Positions 7,199-14,342 of a DNA stretch of 36,945 nucleotides are shown in pieces (position 1 is the stretch's first letter; each line of letters begins with the position of its first letter). This stretch comes from Bacteroidia bacterium (lineage in GTDB: Bacteria; Bacteroidota; Bacteroidia; Bacteroidales; Azobacteroidaceae): contig BNWW01000020.1 in NCBI GenBank assembly GCA_025999115.1, positions 1-36,945 of the forward strand, given 5' to 3'. Both the position numbers and the translations under genes were made by a program. The notes under the pieces are model-generated. The model saw only the letters and a list, made by a program, of their open reading frames with translations, was not told where the DNA came from and did no database searches.

Positions 7199-8034
7199 TT
7201 GTAATTTATTGTATGATAATGAATTAGTCCTTCCATCGGTTCGGAAGTTACTTTTCTTGATTGCAAACCGAAATCGTGTAATACTTTCTCCAAACGGTTT
7301 TTTAAATAATAAGCGACACTGCCGGTAAAATGCACCGGAAGTTGCTGTATGTAAGTGTATTGCAAAAGATTTCGTTGTACAAAATTCGATAAACACTTAT
7401 CGACCAAAGTCTCCATCGCCGGTTCCGAAAGATGTTCCACGATAAAGGGCGTGAATTGCGCCAAGAAACGGTTCGGATATGGTTGTCGATAGACTTTTTC
7501 GATCACATCCGATGGACTCAAAGCATATTGCTGAAGGAAAGCGATGCGAATATTTTCCGGCAATTGCTTTTTAAAAATATCGGACAACAATTGTTTTCCT
7601 AATGCGGCGCCGCTGCCTTCATCGCCCAAAACGTAACCCAAGGCGGGAACTTGTTCGGCGATTTTAGTTCCGTCGTAATAACCCGAATTGGAGCCGGTGC
7701 CTAAAATGCCGACGATTCCCGCTTGCCGGCCGCACAAACTACGAGCCGCCGCCGTTAAATCGGATTCAATTTCTATCTTATTTGTTTGAAAATAAACGGA
7801 TAAACATTTTTTTACTTCCGGTTTTTTCTCCGGAATACAACCCGCTCCATAAAAATAAACGGTTTCGATGTCTGTTTTTGAAAGAGAAAAATCGCATTCC
7901 AAAATATGCCAAAATGCGTTTTCATCCGTAAAAAACGGATTTAAGCCGCCGGTTATGCACGTTTCAACACTCGAATTGGAGTCGATTTTCGCCCATTTTG
8001 TCTTGGTGGAACCACTGTCGGCAATCAAAATCAT
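7195..8034 (-). CDS. murK: BadF/BadG-type amino-sugar kinase, probably MurNAc kinase MurK
   Basis: This 279-residue ASKHA-fold kinase has phosphate-1 motif DSGSTKTKWAKID at the N-terminus, phosphate-2 motif GILGTGSNSGYYDG in the middle and GYVLGDEGSGAALG, as in GlcNAc/MurNAc kinases of the BadF/BadG/BcrA family. Its stop overlaps the murQ start (bases 7195-7198), implying coupled translation. In Tannerella forsythia a kinase of this role sits in a murTKQ operon. The likely reaction is phosphorylation of salvaged MurNAc (perhaps also GlcNAc) at O6, feeding MurQ. No MurT-type transporter is in the window. Substrate choice is inferred from context. Confidence 0.85.
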   Translation of the reverse strand: MILIADSGSTKTKWAKIDSNSSVETCITGGLNPFFTDENAFWHILECDFSLSKTDIETVYFYGAGCIPEKKPEVKKCLSVYFQTNKIEIESDLTAAARSLCGRQAGIVGILGTGSNSGYYDGTKIAEQVPALGYVLGDEGSGAALGKQLLSDIFKKQLPENIRIAFLQQYALSPSDVIEKVYRQPYPNRFLAQFTPFIVEHLSEPAMETLVDKCLSNFVQRNLLQYTYIQQLPVHFTGSVAYYLKNRLEKVLHDFGLQSRKVTSEPMEGLIHYHTINYK

Positions 8035-8936
8035 TTTTCTTCGGGATTATCCAAAAAACGTTGCGTTATGCCGCTGTAAGCATCAATGCGGCGGTCGCGC
8101 AGGAACGGCCACCAACGGCGCACTTCTTCCGAACGTTTTAGATTCAGTTTTATCACTTGGTTTTCTTCCTGATTATCGGGCAATTGCACTAATATTTCGC
8201 CTTGCGGACCGGCCACGAAACTGCTGCCCCAAAATTGGATTCCATCCGTTTGATTAGACGGATCGACTTCATGTCCTACGCGATTGACCGCGATGAGAGG
8301 CAATCCGTTGGCCACGGCATGACCGCGTTGAACGGTTATCCACGCTTCCCGTTGCCGTTGTTTTTCGATTTCAGTATCGCTTGATTCCCATCCGATTGCC
8401 GTGGGATAAATCAGTATTTCGGCGCCGGCCAAGGTCATCAAACGGGCAGCTTCGGGATACCATTGATCCCAGCAGACCAACACGCCCAATTTTCCGGCCG
8501 ATGTTTGAATTGGTTGAAAACCCAAATCGCCGGGCGTAAAATAAAATTTTTCGTAATAAGCCGGATCGTCGGGGATATGCATTTTGCGGTATTTGCCGGC
8601 GATTGTCCCATCGGATTCGATGACTACGGCGGTATTGTGATACAATCCGGCGGCGCGTTTTTCAAACAGCGACAAAACCAAAACGATCTGTAATTCTTGC
8701 GCTATGCGGCCGAATATTTTGGTAGAAGGGCCGGGAATCGGTTCCGCCCAATCAAACAGTTGCGTATTTTCCGTTTGGCAGAAGTATAATCTGTTGTGTA
8801 GTTCTTGCAAAATGACCAATCGGGCGCCTTTTGCGGCGCAATCGCGGATGTTGGCGATTAGTTTTTCGATGTTTTGCGACTTGTCTGCGCTGTTGGCTTG
8901 TTGGATTAGGCCGATTTTAAGTGTATCGTTTTCCAT
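8031..8936 (-). CDS. aguB: N-carbamoylputrescine amidohydrolase AguB
   Basis: AguB hydrolyses N-carbamoylputrescine to putrescine, CO2 and ammonia, the second step of the agmatine route to polyamines. This 301-residue nitrilase-fold protein has the Glu-Lys-Cys triad in order: E45 (LQELHNRLYF), K118 (KYRKMHIPDDP) and C155 (VCWDQWYPE). The aromatic FYFTPGDLG and the RRWWPFLRDRRIDAY end are characteristic of the AguB subgroup rather than other amidases. Its stop overlaps the kinase start by 4 bases, and aguA lies 2 bases upstream, so it is the middle of one operon. Length is normal. Confidence 0.95.
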   Translation of the reverse strand: MENDTLKIGLIQQANSADKSQNIEKLIANIRDCAAKGARLVILQELHNRLYFCQTENTQLFDWAEPIPGPSTKIFGRIAQELQIVLVLSLFEKRAAGLYHNTAVVIESDGTIAGKYRKMHIPDDPAYYEKFYFTPGDLGFQPIQTSAGKLGVLVCWDQWYPEAARLMTLAGAEILIYPTAIGWESSDTEIEKQRQREAWITVQRGHAVANGLPLIAVNRVGHEVDPSNQTDGIQFWGSSFVAGPQGEILVQLPDNQEENQVIKLNLKRSEEVRRWWPFLRDRRIDAYSGITQRFLDNPEEK

Positions 8937-8938
8937 GT

Positions 8939-9973
8939 TTATACAAAATTTTCAGGCGCCTGCATCGTTACACAATGCAAACTCCCGTGTTGTTTAATCA
9001 AAGGCAAACAATTGATTTCGATGATTTCGTGATTGGGAAAAGCCGTTTGCAAAGCCGATTTTGCGATGGCATCTACCGGCGAATTATAAATAGGCATTAA
9101 TATTGCTTCGTTGATAATCAGGAAGTTGGCATAAGTGGCGGGCAAACGGTCGCCATTATCATAAACAGGCTTTGCCATCGGAAGCGGAATCAGGCGATAG
9201 GGGTTTCCCGATAAAGTTCGGAATGTTTTTAGTTCGGATTCCATGGCCGACAAGGCTTCGTAATGTTCGTCGCTCGTGTCGGTGCATTGCACGTAGGCGA
9301 TGGTTTCGGCATCGCAAAAACGCGCCAAGGTATCGATGTGGCTATCGGTATCGTCGCCGGCCAAATAGCCGTTGTGAAGCCACAAAACTTGCTCCGCCTC
9401 AAAAATAAATTTTAAAAAATCGTCGATTTCAGATTGACTTTTATAGGAATTTCGGTTGGCCGATAACAAACATTGCGCAGTGGTCAGAATCGTTCCTTCG
9501 CCGTTGCTTTCGATGCTTCCGCCTTCCAAGACCATGAATTGCATATTTTTAAGCAGCACATCGGAACTGAAAACGCCGCTTTCAAACAAGCGTTTCGTGA
9601 TTTGATTGTCGTAGTTGGCCGGGAATTTCAATCCCCAACCGTTGAACGTAAAATCCAGCAAACAAGGTTTTCCGTTGGCAATGACCGAAATTGGCCCATA
9701 ATCGCGCGCCCAGGTATCGTTCGAGGGAATTTCGCGGAAAATGATTTGGGAAAAATCCACTGGTCCCAATTCTTTTTTGACTTCATCGATGGAATGACAA
9801 ACGATAATCAATTTTTCACGGGAGATAACCGCTTTTGCGATCGCAATAAAACAAGGAATTACCTCGTTTAATACCGGCGCCCAATCGGTTTGTGTGTGCG
9901 GCCAAGTGAGCAGAATTGCGCTTTGTGGTTGCCATTCGGATGGGAAATGGATGGATTTTGTTGATTCCTGCAT
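8939..9973 (-). CDS. aguA: Agmatine deiminase AguA
   Basis: AguA converts agmatine to N-carbamoylputrescine and ammonia in the cytoplasm. The 344-residue protein belongs to the peptidyl-arginine-deiminase superfamily. Visible signature blocks are the N-terminal WPHTQTDW, NDTWARDYGP, LEGGSIE, DDTDSHIDTLARF and the catalytic Cys in HGSLHC (residue 334). It is the first gene of a four-gene minus-strand operon with aguB, the BadF-type kinase and murQ. A well-formed promoter lies ~190 bases upstream (10166-10196), leaving a long leader. Confidence 0.95.
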   Translation of the reverse strand: MQESTKSIHFPSEWQPQSAILLTWPHTQTDWAPVLNEVIPCFIAIAKAVISREKLIIVCHSIDEVKKELGPVDFSQIIFREIPSNDTWARDYGPISVIANGKPCLLDFTFNGWGLKFPANYDNQITKRLFESGVFSSDVLLKNMQFMVLEGGSIESNGEGTILTTAQCLLSANRNSYKSQSEIDDFLKFIFEAEQVLWLHNGYLAGDDTDSHIDTLARFCDAETIAYVQCTDTSDEHYEALSAMESELKTFRTLSGNPYRLIPLPMAKPVYDNGDRLPATYANFLIINEAILMPIYNSPVDAIAKSALQTAFPNHEIIEINCLPLIKQHGSLHCVTMQAPENFV

Positions 9974-10006
9974 TGTTATTGTATTTATTTATGATTCAAT
10001 GAACTG

Positions 10007-10132
10007 TTACCGTCCGCTTTCTGTTGTCCGTTGCCTCCGTTGAGAAACCGTTATCGGCAAATAAATATCAAACAAATTCCGGACGCCGTTTAGATATTGC
10101 CGTTCAATCACTTCTTTCCCGCGCCGTTGCAT
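10007..10132 (-). CDS. Possible 41-codon Arg-rich leader ORF upstream of aguA
   Basis: A short frame starts at ATG 10132 and ends at TAA 10007-10009 inside the transcribed leader of aguA. It encodes 41 residues with eight arginines (for example SQRRQRTTESGR at the end). It begins ~27 bases after the predicted transcription start and ends 33 bases before the aguA ATG. It could be a regulatory leader peptide, a gene relic or chance. No homologue is recognised. Confidence 0.25.
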   Translation of the reverse strand: MQRRGKEVIERQYLNGVRNLFDIYLPITVSQRRQRTTESGR

Positions 10133-10165
10133 CCTGCTACAATATATAAATTTTGACTCATGCGA

Positions 10166-10196
10166 CAAAGATAGAGCGAATTTTCATTTTTTCCAA
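10166..10196 (-). promoter_or_regulatory. Bacteroidota-type promoter of the aguA-aguB-murK-murQ operon
   Basis: On the minus strand the -7 element TATCTTTG (10166-10173) matches TAnnTTTG, and a TTG lies 20 bases upstream (10194-10196), fitting the Bacteroidota housekeeping sigma. Transcription would start near 10160, giving a ~190-base leader before aguA. The arm faces away from the tolC-like gene, so the region is divergent. Confidence 0.7.
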
Positions 10197-10235
10197 GATT
10201 TAGCTGAAAATGGGGGGTTTTTCGGAACATTTTCA

Positions 10236-10243
10236 TACATTTG
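10236..10243 (+). promoter_or_regulatory. Probable -7 element of the TolC-family gene
   Basis: TACATTTG matches TAnnTTTG and sits 22 bases before the ATG at 10266. No convincing TTG was found at the expected upstream distance, so the site is weaker evidence than its divergent neighbour. Confidence 0.5.
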
Positions 10244-10265
10244 CACGAAATTACTGAATTTTCTC

Positions 10266-11591
10266 ATGCACATTCATCTTCCTATTTCTTTGCTTACCCT
10301 CCTCGTTTGGCCGGTTTTAGCATTTTCCCAATCGACTTATCCCCTCCAGCAAGTGCTGCAAACCGGGTTGGAACGCAATTACGACATCCGCATCGTACGA
10401 AACGAACAACAAATTTCGGATAATAACGCTACTTGGGGTAATGCCGGAATGTTGCCGACCGTAGATCTAAACGCCGGTTACAACGGCTCATTAGCTAATA
10501 TCAACCAAGAATTGGCCGGCCAAACCAAGCAATCCTACGCCAATATCCTGAATCAAGGCGCCAACATCGGATTAAATTTAAATTGGACGATTTTCGACGG
10601 CTTCCACATCCAAACCGAATACGAACGCTTGAAACAATTTCAACAAATGGGCGAAATCCAAACCCGTATAGCCATTGAAAACTTAATCGCCAATCTCACA
10701 GCCGAATACTATAATTACGTGCGCCAAAATCTGCGCTTAAAAAACCTGAAATACGCCGTTTCACTTTCGCGCGAACGCTTGCGGATCGTGGAAGCGCGCT
10801 ACAATATCGGTTCGATGTCGCGGTTGGATTTACAACAGGCGGCCGTCGATTTCAACGCCGACAGTTCGAGCTTAATCAAACAGAATGAGGCGGTTAATTC
10901 ATCCCTCATTATTCTGAATCAATTGATGGCGCAGGAAGATGTGTCGCAACAATGGTTGCCCGGCGATACCGCCATCGTGGCCAACGCTCTGTCCGATCAA
11001 AACACCTTGTGGGAAAAGATTTTGGCATCCAATACGCAATTATTATTGGCCGAAAAAAATAAATCGTTGAGTCAATTGGACTTAAAAGCCATTCATTCGC
11101 GTAATTTTCCCTATTTAAAACTTAACGCCGGCTACGGTTACACCCAGAATTTATACGATACGGACAATTCCGATATTGCAAAAAGAAACAATTTAGGCTT
11201 GAATTACGGCCTGACTTTGGGCTACAACCTGTTTGACGGCCTCAATCGCCGCCGCGAACAAAAAAATGCCAAAATAGCCATCCAAAACCAAGAATGGACG
11301 CAACACAAATTGGAACTATCGCTCAAAGCCGATTTGGCCAATTTATGGCTGATTTATACCAACAACCTGAAACTCAAAAACTTGGAACATGAAAATCTCG
11401 AAACCGCCCGCGAAAATTACGAAATTGCGATGGAACGTTATCGTTTGGGCGATTTGTCGGGTATCGAATTACGCGAAGCTCAAAACGGTATGCTCGAGGC
11501 CGAAGAACGTCTTTTGCAAGCCCAATTTAATACGAAGTTGGGCGAAATATCGCTTTTGCAAATCAGTGGACAATTATCAACTTTGTTTTAA
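10266..11591 (+). CDS. TolC-family outer-membrane efflux protein
   Basis: This 441-residue protein has a signal peptide (MHIHLPISLLTLLVWPVLAF, cleaved near SQS) and two tandem outer-membrane-efflux (OEP) halves. Each half shows long helices with the ARENYEIAMERYRLGDLSG / ARYNIGSMSRLDLQQA pattern typical of TolC alpha-barrels. A trimer would form the outer-membrane exit duct for an RND, ABC or type I export machine. No membrane-fusion or inner-membrane pump gene is next to it, so its partner must be elsewhere and the cargo is unknown. The start agrees with the signal peptide and the nearby -7 element. Confidence 0.9.
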   Translation: MHIHLPISLLTLLVWPVLAFSQSTYPLQQVLQTGLERNYDIRIVRNEQQISDNNATWGNAGMLPTVDLNAGYNGSLANINQELAGQTKQSYANILNQGANIGLNLNWTIFDGFHIQTEYERLKQFQQMGEIQTRIAIENLIANLTAEYYNYVRQNLRLKNLKYAVSLSRERLRIVEARYNIGSMSRLDLQQAAVDFNADSSSLIKQNEAVNSSLIILNQLMAQEDVSQQWLPGDTAIVANALSDQNTLWEKILASNTQLLLAEKNKSLSQLDLKAIHSRNFPYLKLNAGYGYTQNLYDTDNSDIAKRNNLGLNYGLTLGYNLFDGLNRRREQKNAKIAIQNQEWTQHKLELSLKADLANLWLIYTNNLKLKNLEHENLETARENYEIAMERYRLGDLSGIELREAQNGMLEAEERLLQAQFNTKLGEISLLQISGQLSTLF

Positions 11592-11596
11592 AATTT

Positions 11597-11626
11597 TGCA
11601 ACCTTTCGCACCCTTCGTTACGTCTA
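11597..11626 (+). promoter_or_regulatory. Candidate ECF-sigma promoter of the DUF6249-sigma operon
   Basis: TGCAACC (11597-11603) and CGTCTA (11621-11626) are spaced 17 bases apart. An AAC-containing -35 and a CGTC-type -10 are the general layout of ECF promoters. It lies 38 bases before the operon's first ATG and lacks TAnnTTTG. The operon encodes an ECF sigma factor, so autoregulation is the natural inference. Confidence 0.5.
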
Positions 11627-11664
11627 ATGAAAAAATAAGTATTCATTTTTAATTTTTTCAATTT

Positions 11665-12072
11665 ATGGATGTAGCAGGTAGTATAACAATGTTGATTCCG
11701 TTCGGATTCTTTGCAGCAGTAGTGCTGGTCGTTTGGATTGTGTTCAAATACATTGCAAACGAGAAAAAAAGCAGGTATGATTTGATAGAAAAAGCCATTG
11801 AAAAAGGGCAAACTATCCCTGAAAATCTCTTTGCCCCGAAGGAAAAATCAGAGAAAAAGTCGTTCGCTTACTTCAAAAACGCAATTATTTTTTTAGCGCT
11901 TTCGACGGCTTTTTGGGCGGTTTTTATTTATCAAAGAAGGAGCGGTTTTGGCGACGACGAAGCTTTCGGCTTTATGTTTATCAGCGCATTTTTCACGGCA
12001 TTTGGAGCTGCATGGCTGATTATCGGTTTTTTGCGGCGCGCGCAAGAAAAACATGAAAATACCGGAGAATAA
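11665..12072 (+). CDS. DUF6249-like membrane protein
   Basis: The 135-residue protein has three predicted membrane segments: residues ~8-30 (IPFGFFAAVVLVVWIVFKYI), ~72-90 (AIIFLALSTAFWAVFIY) and ~104-124 (FMFISAFFTAFGAAWLIIGF). Between the first two is a charged cytoplasmic loop (RYDLIEKAIEKGQTIPENLF), the recognisable block of the DUF6249 family often found ahead of ECF sigma genes in Bacteroidota. It starts the operon and is 9 bases before the sigma gene. It may sense envelope state or help hold the sigma factor; no enzymatic motif is visible. Confidence 0.75.
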   Translation: MDVAGSITMLIPFGFFAAVVLVVWIVFKYIANEKKSRYDLIEKAIEKGQTIPENLFAPKEKSEKKSFAYFKNAIIFLALSTAFWAVFIYQRRSGFGDDEAFGFMFISAFFTAFGAAWLIIGFLRRAQEKHENTGE

Positions 12073-12081
12073 TTTCGGGAA

Positions 12082-12618
12082 ATGAGCAAATCAGAAGATA
12101 TTGCACTGATTAGCAAAGTGTTGTCGCTTGACGATAAAAGGGCGTTCGACCATTTGACCATCAAGTACCAATCTTTTGTCCGCCGTTTTTTATTGCATTT
12201 GACGCAAGGCGATACGATGTTGGCCGACGATTTGGCGCAAGAAACTTTTATCAAAGCTTACCTGAATCTCGGTCAATTTCAAGCCGTTTCCCATTTTTCC
12301 ACTTGGCTGACACGAATTGCCTACAATGTGTTTTACGACAATTATCGCAAAGAAACAGCCCACGAAACCGAAAATATTGACCGGATGAATTTTGAGCTTG
12401 AAGACCAACAAAACTCAACGAAAGACATTGATGTTGAATATCTTATCAAAAATTTGAAACCCGACGAAAAAGCGGTGGTTTTACTTTTTTATATGGAAGA
12501 TTTTGAAATTAAAAAAATAGCGAAAGTCATGAATATTTCCGTGAACAGCGTTAAATCGCTGTTATTCAGAGCAAGACAAAAAATGAAACAGCAATATGGA
12601 AAAGAAATTCGACGATAA
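12082..12618 (+). CDS. ECF-type RNA polymerase sigma factor
   Basis: The 178-residue protein has region 2 (AFDHLTIKYQSFVRRFLLHL, then LADDLAQETFIKAYLNL and FSTWLTRIAYNVFYDNYRK) and region 4 (LKPDEKAVVLLFYMEDFEIK, then IAKVMNISVNSVKSLLFRAR), separated by an acidic linker. Regions 1 and 3 are missing, as in ECF factors. The 3' end overlaps the next gene by 23 bases, so the pair is probably translated together. The candidate ECF promoter before the operon suggests it reads its own gene. The target regulon is not visible from the window. Confidence 0.93.
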   Translation: MSKSEDIALISKVLSLDDKRAFDHLTIKYQSFVRRFLLHLTQGDTMLADDLAQETFIKAYLNLGQFQAVSHFSTWLTRIAYNVFYDNYRKETAHETENIDRMNFELEDQQNSTKDIDVEYLIKNLKPDEKAVVLLFYMEDFEIKKIAKVMNISVNSVKSLLFRARQKMKQQYGKEIRR

Positions 12619-12904
12619 AGAATTGAAAGCGCTCTTTCAAGCGAGTAAAAAAGAGATGGATAATGGCTATTTTTCGGTGCATGTCATGCGAAATCTGCCG
12701 GAAAAACAAAACTCTTTCGCGTGGGTTTATGCCTTGATTTTCAGCATATTTTCATTAATCATCGGTTTTTCCATAAATTGGAATAAGTGGGCCGAAACAA
12801 TTTTGCCCAATAATCCTTTGGTTTATTGCGGACTGTTTCTTGGATTCCTGTGCGGATTTTTTTTGATAATCAAACACGAACAATCGAAAAATTATTTATT
12901 TTGA
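12596..12904 (+). CDS. Small membrane protein, probable anti-sigma partner (DUF5056-like)
   Basis: This 102-residue protein overlaps the sigma gene by 23 bases in another frame. The N-terminal ~40 residues are charged and cytoplasmic (KFDDKELKALFQASKKEMDN, then FSVHVMRNLPEK). Two membrane helices follow (~44-62 and ~77-96). This layout, and the position directly after an ECF factor, matches the DUF5056-like proteins common in Bacteroidota sigma operons. The N-terminal part would bind the sigma factor at the membrane until a signal arrives. It has no zinc anti-sigma motif, so the role is inferred from layout. Confidence 0.65.
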   Translation: MEKKFDDKELKALFQASKKEMDNGYFSVHVMRNLPEKQNSFAWVYALIFSIFSLIIGFSINWNKWAETILPNNPLVYCGLFLGFLCGFFLIIKHEQSKNYLF

Positions 12905-12961
12905 ATCAATTTAAATAACCCCTCAAACGCCAAAATTCATTGATTTTTCTGTTTCTTGTTT

Positions 12962-12969
12962 TATCTTTG
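12962..12969 (+). promoter_or_regulatory. -7 element of the ferredoxin gene
   Basis: TATCTTTG matches TAnnTTTG exactly and lies 31 bases before the ATG at 13001. The separate promoter and the terminator at 13196 make the ferredoxin a single-gene transcript. Confidence 0.65.
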
Positions 12970-13000
12970 CACTCAAAATTAACTTTTAAACGAAAAAAAA

Positions 13001-13168
13001 ATGGCTCACGTTATTACAGACGATTGTATTGCTTGTGGAACTTGTATTGATGAATGTCCGGAAGGAGCTATCTCCGAGGGCGATATCTACAAAATTGATC
13101 CCGGAAAATGTATTGATTGCGGCACTTGTGTCGATGTATGTCCTTCCGGCGCGATCATCGAAGCATAA
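13001..13168 (+). CDS. 2[4Fe-4S] ferredoxin
   Basis: A 55-residue protein starts MAHVITDDCIACGTC and contains two CxxCxxCxxxCP motifs: CIACGTCIDECP and CIDCGTCVDVCP. Each cluster takes three cysteines from one motif and the fourth from the other, the classical clostridial-type fold. It shuttles low-potential electrons in the cytoplasm, for example for pyruvate:ferredoxin oxidoreductase in anaerobes, which fits an anaerobic Bacteroidales lifestyle. Length is normal. It has its own promoter and terminator. Confidence 0.97.
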   Translation: MAHVITDDCIACGTCIDECPEGAISEGDIYKIDPGKCIDCGTCVDVCPSGAIIEA

Positions 13169-13195
13169 TCGTTTTTACAAAAAAAGTATGAATGT

Positions 13196-13226
13196 GGCTG
13201 TCGGAATCACTTCGGCAGCCTTTTTT
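13196..13226 (+). terminator. Rho-independent terminator after the ferredoxin
   Basis: GGCTGTCGGAA and TTCGGCAGCC form a GC-rich stem with one T-G pair and a single bulge, directly followed by six T. It begins 27 bases after the ferredoxin stop and precedes the next ATG by 7 bases. Confidence 0.85.
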
Positions 13227-13233
13227 ATGGAAT

Positions 13234-14130
13234 ATGAAACGTTTTCCGCTCTTATTATTGTTGGTTGCTTTCGTTTCTTGTTCGACTTCCCGAATCGGTC
13301 GTCGTGATTCGTTATATACCTTGTCGAAGGGCGATTTAACGATGAGCATTTCGGCCGAAAAAGGCGGACGAATCGTTTCCTTTCAACGCGGCGGAGAAGA
13401 AATTTTATTGCCCGATGACGGAAAATCGAATTATTACGGCGCCGTTTTGTGGATTTCGCCGCAACGCGATTATTGGCCGCCGTCGCCCGTTTTGGATAAA
13501 ACACCTTATCACGCTGAAATTAAACGGAATACGCTTCGATTGGTCAGCGCCGGTGATTCGCTCATAGGTGTGCGTTTCATCAAAGAATTTTCGATTTCGG
13601 AACGCGATACAGCCGTTCAAATCCGTTATATCATCGAAAATATCAGCGATTCCGCTCGTTCGGTAGCTGCTTGGGAAGTGTCGCGTGTACGGGGTGGCGT
13701 ATCCTTTTTCCCCTTGAAAACCAAAAACTTACCGGACTTGGAATCCGGTTTGGAACATCTTTCGGAAAGCGACGGCATTTTATGGTATGATTACGCCAAC
13801 GATTCCACCCGCCGCGGACAAAAATTATTCGCTCAAACTTCGGAAGGCTGGTTGGCGCATCAATATCGTAATCTATTGTTTGTCAAAACGTTCCCGCGAA
13901 CTAAAATAGAAGATTTGCCTGTATTGCAAGGCGAAGTCGAAATTTTCCTATCTCCCGACGCTTCTTATTTGGAATTGGAAAATCATGGCGCCTACACCCG
14001 CTTGGAGTGCGGCCAATCGCTCGTTTATGATGAAAAATGGTTTTTGTGGCGGTTTCCCGAAAATCGGATGCCGGAGAGGAAGAAATGGCCGGCGTTTGTG
14101 CGGAAATTACTCTACGCTCGTTTCCGATAA
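13234..14130 (+). CDS. DUF4380-like lipoprotein
   Basis: The chosen start (ATG 13234) gives a lipoprotein signal MKRFPLLLLLVAFVSC with the acylated Cys at 16. The frame is open to 13192, but those codons run through the terminator hairpin. The mature part shows GGRIVSFQRGGEEILLP, then YGAVLWISPQRDYWPPSP and TPYHAEI, the pattern of DUF4380 proteins. These have a galactose-mutarotase-like beta-sandwich, and known members are of unclear function. The protein is likely tethered to a membrane facing the periplasm or surface. A sugar-related role is only inferred from fold resemblance. Confidence 0.75.
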   Translation: MKRFPLLLLLVAFVSCSTSRIGRRDSLYTLSKGDLTMSISAEKGGRIVSFQRGGEEILLPDDGKSNYYGAVLWISPQRDYWPPSPVLDKTPYHAEIKRNTLRLVSAGDSLIGVRFIKEFSISERDTAVQIRYIIENISDSARSVAAWEVSRVRGGVSFFPLKTKNLPDLESGLEHLSESDGILWYDYANDSTRRGQKLFAQTSEGWLAHQYRNLLFVKTFPRTKIEDLPVLQGEVEIFLSPDASYLELENHGAYTRLECGQSLVYDEKWFLWRFPENRMPERKKWPAFVRKLLYARFR

Positions 14131-14234
14131 TCTATTCATGTCCATAATCTTTTCTGTATAACACGGACGGATTTCCCGCTTCGCCTTTCCGAACGGACGA
14201 TTGGACACCGCTTACGCTCAACAATAAGTAATTC

Positions 14235-14248
14235 AATGACCGGTCATT
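14235..14248. promoter_or_regulatory. Perfect 14-bp palindrome, TetR-type operator candidate
   Basis: AATGACCGGTCATT is its own reverse complement and lies 94 bases before the receptor ATG, in otherwise non-coding sequence. TGACCGGTCA-like palindromes are typical TetR-family operators. No TetR gene is in the window, so the binder would be encoded elsewhere. Confidence 0.45.
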
Positions 14249-14342
14249 AAATACAGGTTTTAAAATTTCTTTGCGCTTTCGTCATTGTTTCTTCATATCA
14301 TCGTCGTTCCTTTGTGCCGGAATTAAAAAATAAAATTGATTT

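Noticed and set aside
6362..7396. Long 344-codon form of MurQ
   Set aside because: The first 66 codons read through the kinase gene in another frame; MurQ proteins start like MITITESESRF.
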